Program-made: the position numbers and the translations under genes
The notes under the pieces: model-generated
What the model was told of the DNA's origin: nothing
The model's input: the letters and a program-made list of their open reading frames with translations, nothing else
Databases searched by the model: none
In this document: piece after piece, positions 60,872 through 64,000 of the stretch
Layout: each line of letters opens with the position of its first letter
How positions within the stretch are numbered: the stretch's first letter is position 1
DNA from: an uncultured Sphingobacteriales bacterium
Lineage (GTDB): Bacteria; Bacteroidota; Bacteroidia; Chitinophagales; Chitinophagaceae
Assembly: GCA_937991535.1 (NCBI GenBank)
Contig: CALKHN010000008.1
Span: forward strand, 52,858 to 116,857
Direction: 5' to 3'
DNA length: 64,000 nt

Positions 60872-63349
60872 CTAATAGATCAACTGAAATTCGGGGTGTA
60901 AGGTCATAGCCCATAAAAAATCCTGCACAGCAGCTTCGGTGGGCGCTTTGCCCAGCGCTTTCAGCGCAACGGACTGTTCACCGGAAGCTGGCGGTCTTCC
61001 CAATGTACTCCTGTATATTTCAGTTACCATTTTTTGCGGATCGGGGTATTCCTGTTTCCATTTTACCGCGGCCCGCGTTACCGCATTGTTGAAGCGGTCG
61101 CCATTGGTAAGTTCAAGCGCCTGCAGCAAATTGGCCTGCGAGAGGCGGCTGGTAGAAACGGTTTCGCGGTTGGGTCGCCCAAGTGCTGTAAGGTAAGCAT
61201 CGTTTTTAACAAGCGACGCCCGCGGGAACCGTATGTCCGTTTTAATATCTTCAGGAAATAATTTATATACTATAGCACTATCGCCATAAACCGGCTGAAT
61301 AGCTTTACTTACCGCATCGGTAAATTGTTCCGCGGTTAGCCGCCGGCGCAGCATGCCTGTAAATACATAATCGGGGGCAACAATTAATTCAGCTTCTTTT
61401 ATGCCTACTGATGGCAGTTGATAGGTTTTTGAAGTGAGTATTTTATAGATGAGCTTTTTCACATCGTAACCTGTTGCCACAAAGTCGGATGCCAGCCAGT
61501 CCAGCAGATCCTGGCTCCAGGGTTCATTGTCCATAACATCTACAGGCTCTACAATACCACGTCCCATCAGTTGGGCCCACACACGGTTAACCAGGGTGCG
61601 GTACAATCTGCCGTCTTTAGGCTGCACTAAGTATTCGGCCAATTGCTTCAATTTCTCCTGCGGAATAGCATTGGAATCTATTTCTCCCAACTGTTTATAC
61701 AACATGCGGGTGGGCGCCATTTTGCCGGTGGGTTTATCGCAGCGGTTAATCTCCAGTGCGCTATCGGCAAACACGTTGGCAAAGGCATATGCATCTTCTA
61801 ATTTCCAGTCGCTCACAAAACTATCATGGCAGGAAGCGCATTTTAAATTGAGTCCCAAAAAAACCTGGGATACATTCTGGGCCGCCTGCATTTCTGTTCG
61901 CTGGCTGGAATTAATGGCGCCGCGCCATTTAATACCGGATATAAAACCTTTTGATTCCTCGGTAGGGCTGATCAATTCTTTTACAAAAATGTTATATGGC
62001 TTGTTGTCACGCAGTGAACTGTATAACCACTCTGTAATGTCGTAACGCCCGCCTGTTATATAACCCGTTCCGCTGTAGTCATTGCGTAACGCATCATTCC
62101 AGAAGGTGAGCCAATGCTGGGCATAATCGCTATTGCGGCTGAGCAGGTTGCTCACCAATATTTCACGTTTATCGGAACGGGTGTCGTTTATAAAAGCATC
62201 TATGGTATCTGCGGCAGGTACCAAACCAATTACATCCAAATATACCCTGCGTATGTAAGTGCGGTCATCTACCTTTTTATCCCATTCAACCTTATGTTTT
62301 TTAAAATAGTCGTTCACAAAAAGATCAACAGGGCTTACTATGTCGCCGGTGGCGGCCGGAATCTCAGGCATGCGGGGCTCTAATGCCGCCACACGGAAAA
62401 TGCTTTTCAGTTCGCCGGTGGGCCATGGGGCGCCTTGCTTAACCCAGTATTCAATCGTGGCTATTTCCTGCGGGGTTAATCCCTTTCCTTTGGAAGGCAT
62501 GGCCTCCTTATGATTGCGGGGTAATTTAATTCTCCTTACCAGTTCGCTGGTTTCAGGGCTGCCGGCTACCAGTGCAGGACCATCCTCCCCACCCTTTAAA
62601 ATAGCTTCTTTTGAATCGAGCCTTAAATCTCCTTTTTGTTTGGCTTCTCCATGACAATTGGTACAGCTATGTGCAAAAATGGTACGAATCTGAAGGTTCA
62701 GTTCCTGCACCTGTGTTTCATTCAGGGGACCGGTTTGATTGGCCAACACAAACGTGGGCATATTGATGGCAACATCCTGTTCCTGAGCATAGGGCAACAC
62801 GCTTGTAAGATAATCTTCACCATGGGTTAACGATGCACCATAGTGACCGGCAACGTTTATACCTGCCACGGTTAGTGTAAGCAATAGCTTTTGCATCCGC
62901 CGCGACTTCCGGTAATAAGCATAAGTAGTAATAGCTGCCAGTACCATTGTGGCGATACCTGTCCATTGGTGAACAGGCAATATGTCTCCGCCATATTCTT
63001 CCGTATTGATTAACAACAATCCGAACACAACAGCGATAACCGATGAAATGGTTCCGATAACCATTAATACCCTGAGGGCGGGGCCAAAATCATTCGATTT
63101 TCTTTTCCAAACCAATAGCTCCATTAACCAGGCCACAACAAGCAGTGCGATTGGAAAATGCACAATTAAAGGATGCAATCTTCCCAGGAAAGACCACACC
63201 CAAAAGGGGGTACCGGCGGCAATTTCCGTATCCTTACCAATAACGGGCTTTACAATCGCGGTTATAAGTAGCAATAAAAAGGCTAATCCTATGTTGCGGG
63301 TTGTAAGAAATCGGGTTGTTTTCTTTTTTATGGCATTCTTTCGCTTCAT
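60872..63349 (-). CDS. Membrane-anchored cytochrome with DUF1549 and DUF1553 domains
   Basis: An 825-residue protein. The N-terminal part has several transmembrane segments (DUF2231-like: PFWVWSFLGRLHPLIVHFP, WTGIATMVLAAITTYAY). A planctomycete-type cytochrome c follows with CTNCHGEAKQKGDLRLDS (about 235) and a Lys/His region. DUF1549 (DLFVNDYFKKHKVEWDKKVD, YIRRVYLDVIGLVP) and a second CASCHDSF motif precede DUF1553 (LVNRVWAQLMGRGIVEPVDV). Such proteins are linked to sulphated or complex polysaccharide degradation, with no proven reaction. It is co-directional with the DUF1501 gene. Confidence 0.83.
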   Translation of the reverse strand: MKRKNAIKKKTTRFLTTRNIGLAFLLLLITAIVKPVIGKDTEIAAGTPFWVWSFLGRLHPLIVHFPIALLVVAWLMELLVWKRKSNDFGPALRVLMVIGTISSVIAVVFGLLLINTEEYGGDILPVHQWTGIATMVLAAITTYAYYRKSRRMQKLLLTLTVAGINVAGHYGASLTHGEDYLTSVLPYAQEQDVAINMPTFVLANQTGPLNETQVQELNLQIRTIFAHSCTNCHGEAKQKGDLRLDSKEAILKGGEDGPALVAGSPETSELVRRIKLPRNHKEAMPSKGKGLTPQEIATIEYWVKQGAPWPTGELKSIFRVAALEPRMPEIPAATGDIVSPVDLFVNDYFKKHKVEWDKKVDDRTYIRRVYLDVIGLVPAADTIDAFINDTRSDKREILVSNLLSRNSDYAQHWLTFWNDALRNDYSGTGYITGGRYDITEWLYSSLRDNKPYNIFVKELISPTEESKGFISGIKWRGAINSSQRTEMQAAQNVSQVFLGLNLKCASCHDSFVSDWKLEDAYAFANVFADSALEINRCDKPTGKMAPTRMLYKQLGEIDSNAIPQEKLKQLAEYLVQPKDGRLYRTLVNRVWAQLMGRGIVEPVDVMDNEPWSQDLLDWLASDFVATGYDVKKLIYKILTSKTYQLPSVGIKEAELIVAPDYVFTGMLRRRLTAEQFTDAVSKAIQPVYGDSAIVYKLFPEDIKTDIRFPRASLVKNDAYLTALGRPNRETVSTSRLSQANLLQALELTNGDRFNNAVTRAAVKWKQEYPDPQKMVTEIYRSTLGRPPASGEQSVALKALGKAPTEAAVQDFLWAMTLHPEFQLIY

Positions 63350-64000
63350 GATCGTTGTTGTTCAATCGTTGCTTTATTCAATAATAATTTCTTAGTAGAA
63401 TAAGCGGGTTGTTCTGAAAGGTTTGTAATCGCTCTCCTGTGGCAAAGAAACCAGTCACCATTTTGTAACCATTAAAACACATCAGCCAACTCCTTCATTT
63501 AAAGGCAAATTACATTTTACTGCGTTATAGTATGTCCTGTTCCATCCTGCTTTACAATATGAAAAACATTTTATGCAATACCGGAGAAGCCGGTTCAATA
63601 ACGAATAGCGGGTTTACAAATCAACCTTCCTGTAAAGTTAAACAATAGTTTTATGCCTCTGCAGAAATAGCGGGGCCCCGCTGCTCATCCCCCACTCCGC
63701 TTCCCTAAAGGGTTTTGGAGATAACACCCATATGCTTAAAAAAAAACGGCAGTGGAATTTCTTACTTTAACAGGTGAGTACAGGATGAAGGAGTGGATTT
63801 ATGTAACTAATTTAGATGTAAATACTTAATTCAGCCAAGATTTCAAGGTTCATCCTTGTGCGGCAAAATTACTGTCAATAACGAAAACATTGCAAATGAG
63901 AACAACTCTTACGTTAACGACGTCTACGGTTATTGGGTTAAATAAATAGGATTAGGTATTATAAACGCAAATAGCTTTTAGTGTTGAATATGGATGCGGA
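63350..64000. other. Terminal 650 bases without a supported gene
   Basis: AT-rich. I looked on both strands and found only short frames without recognisable content. It includes the promoter region of the DUF1549-type gene. No repeats shared with the rest of the window were noticed. Confidence 0.45.

Overview
The window looks like a chromosomal segment of a Bacteroidota bacterium, probably of the Chitinophagaceae or a close relative. The evidence is a SusC/SusD pair, an ECF sigma/FecR pair, DUF2723 and DUF4403 proteins, a bamD-rpoZ arrangement typical of the phylum, and several promoters of the phylum's TTTG-N17..22-TAnnTTTG type. I saw no tRNA, rRNA or CRISPR array. Family names come from reading the translations; no database search was run.

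1-10.2 kb is mostly housekeeping: a partial rpoZ, bamD, an OmpA-family protein, a polyprenyl synthetase, recJ with an overlapping methyltransferase, htpG, the ribosomal operon rpsF-rpsR-rplI and a glycine-rich RRM protein. 10.3-11.2 kb holds two decaying genes, a glycosyltransferase stub and a universal stress protein with an internal deletion and frameshift. 11.2-23.6 kb carries a phosphoesterase, a di-haem peroxidase, dnaK, a DUF4403 lipoprotein, a two-component system with a membrane protein, GtrA, YceI, ssb and aspartate kinase. htpG and dnaK share a TGGCAT-N5-TTGCC box with sigma-54-type GG-N10-GC geometry, about 42 nt before each start, and neither shows the usual housekeeping promoter.

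23.6-37.1 kb encodes a Gfo/Idh/MocA oxidoreductase with a nucleoside-type permease, a MATE exporter, a DUF2723/ABC-F operon, and a small Cys/His-rich exported protein next to a TonB-dependent receptor, possibly for a metal. 37.1-38.2 kb has a RelE/ParE-type toxin and its short antitoxin between two direct copies of a roughly 118-bp repeat. 39.2-47.4 kb is a six-gene same-strand amino-sugar operon: esterase, nagB, sugar permease, nagA, a PVC-type dehydrogenase/cytochrome and a GntR-type regulator.

47.4-50.1 kb is a gene-poor, repeat-rich accessory stretch. It holds dispersed intergenic repeats, a MITE-like element, a decayed REP-associated (Y1) transposase between inverted REP hairpins, and an AT-rich immunity-like gene behind a 156-bp repeat. 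The same REP hairpin recurs inside the 3' end of fecR and near 59.1 kb. 50.0-57.8 kb is a nutrient-uptake locus: ECF sigma, FecR, a MauE-like membrane protein, a small exported peptide, SusD and SusC. 58.1-58.8 kb has a rod-shaped inverted-repeat region that may encode a structured RNA, followed by palindromes and an XRE-type regulator. 59.4-63.3 kb has a DUF1501 protein and a DUF1549/DUF1553-type membrane cytochrome, a pair best known from Planctomycetes. The last 650 bases show no gene I can support.
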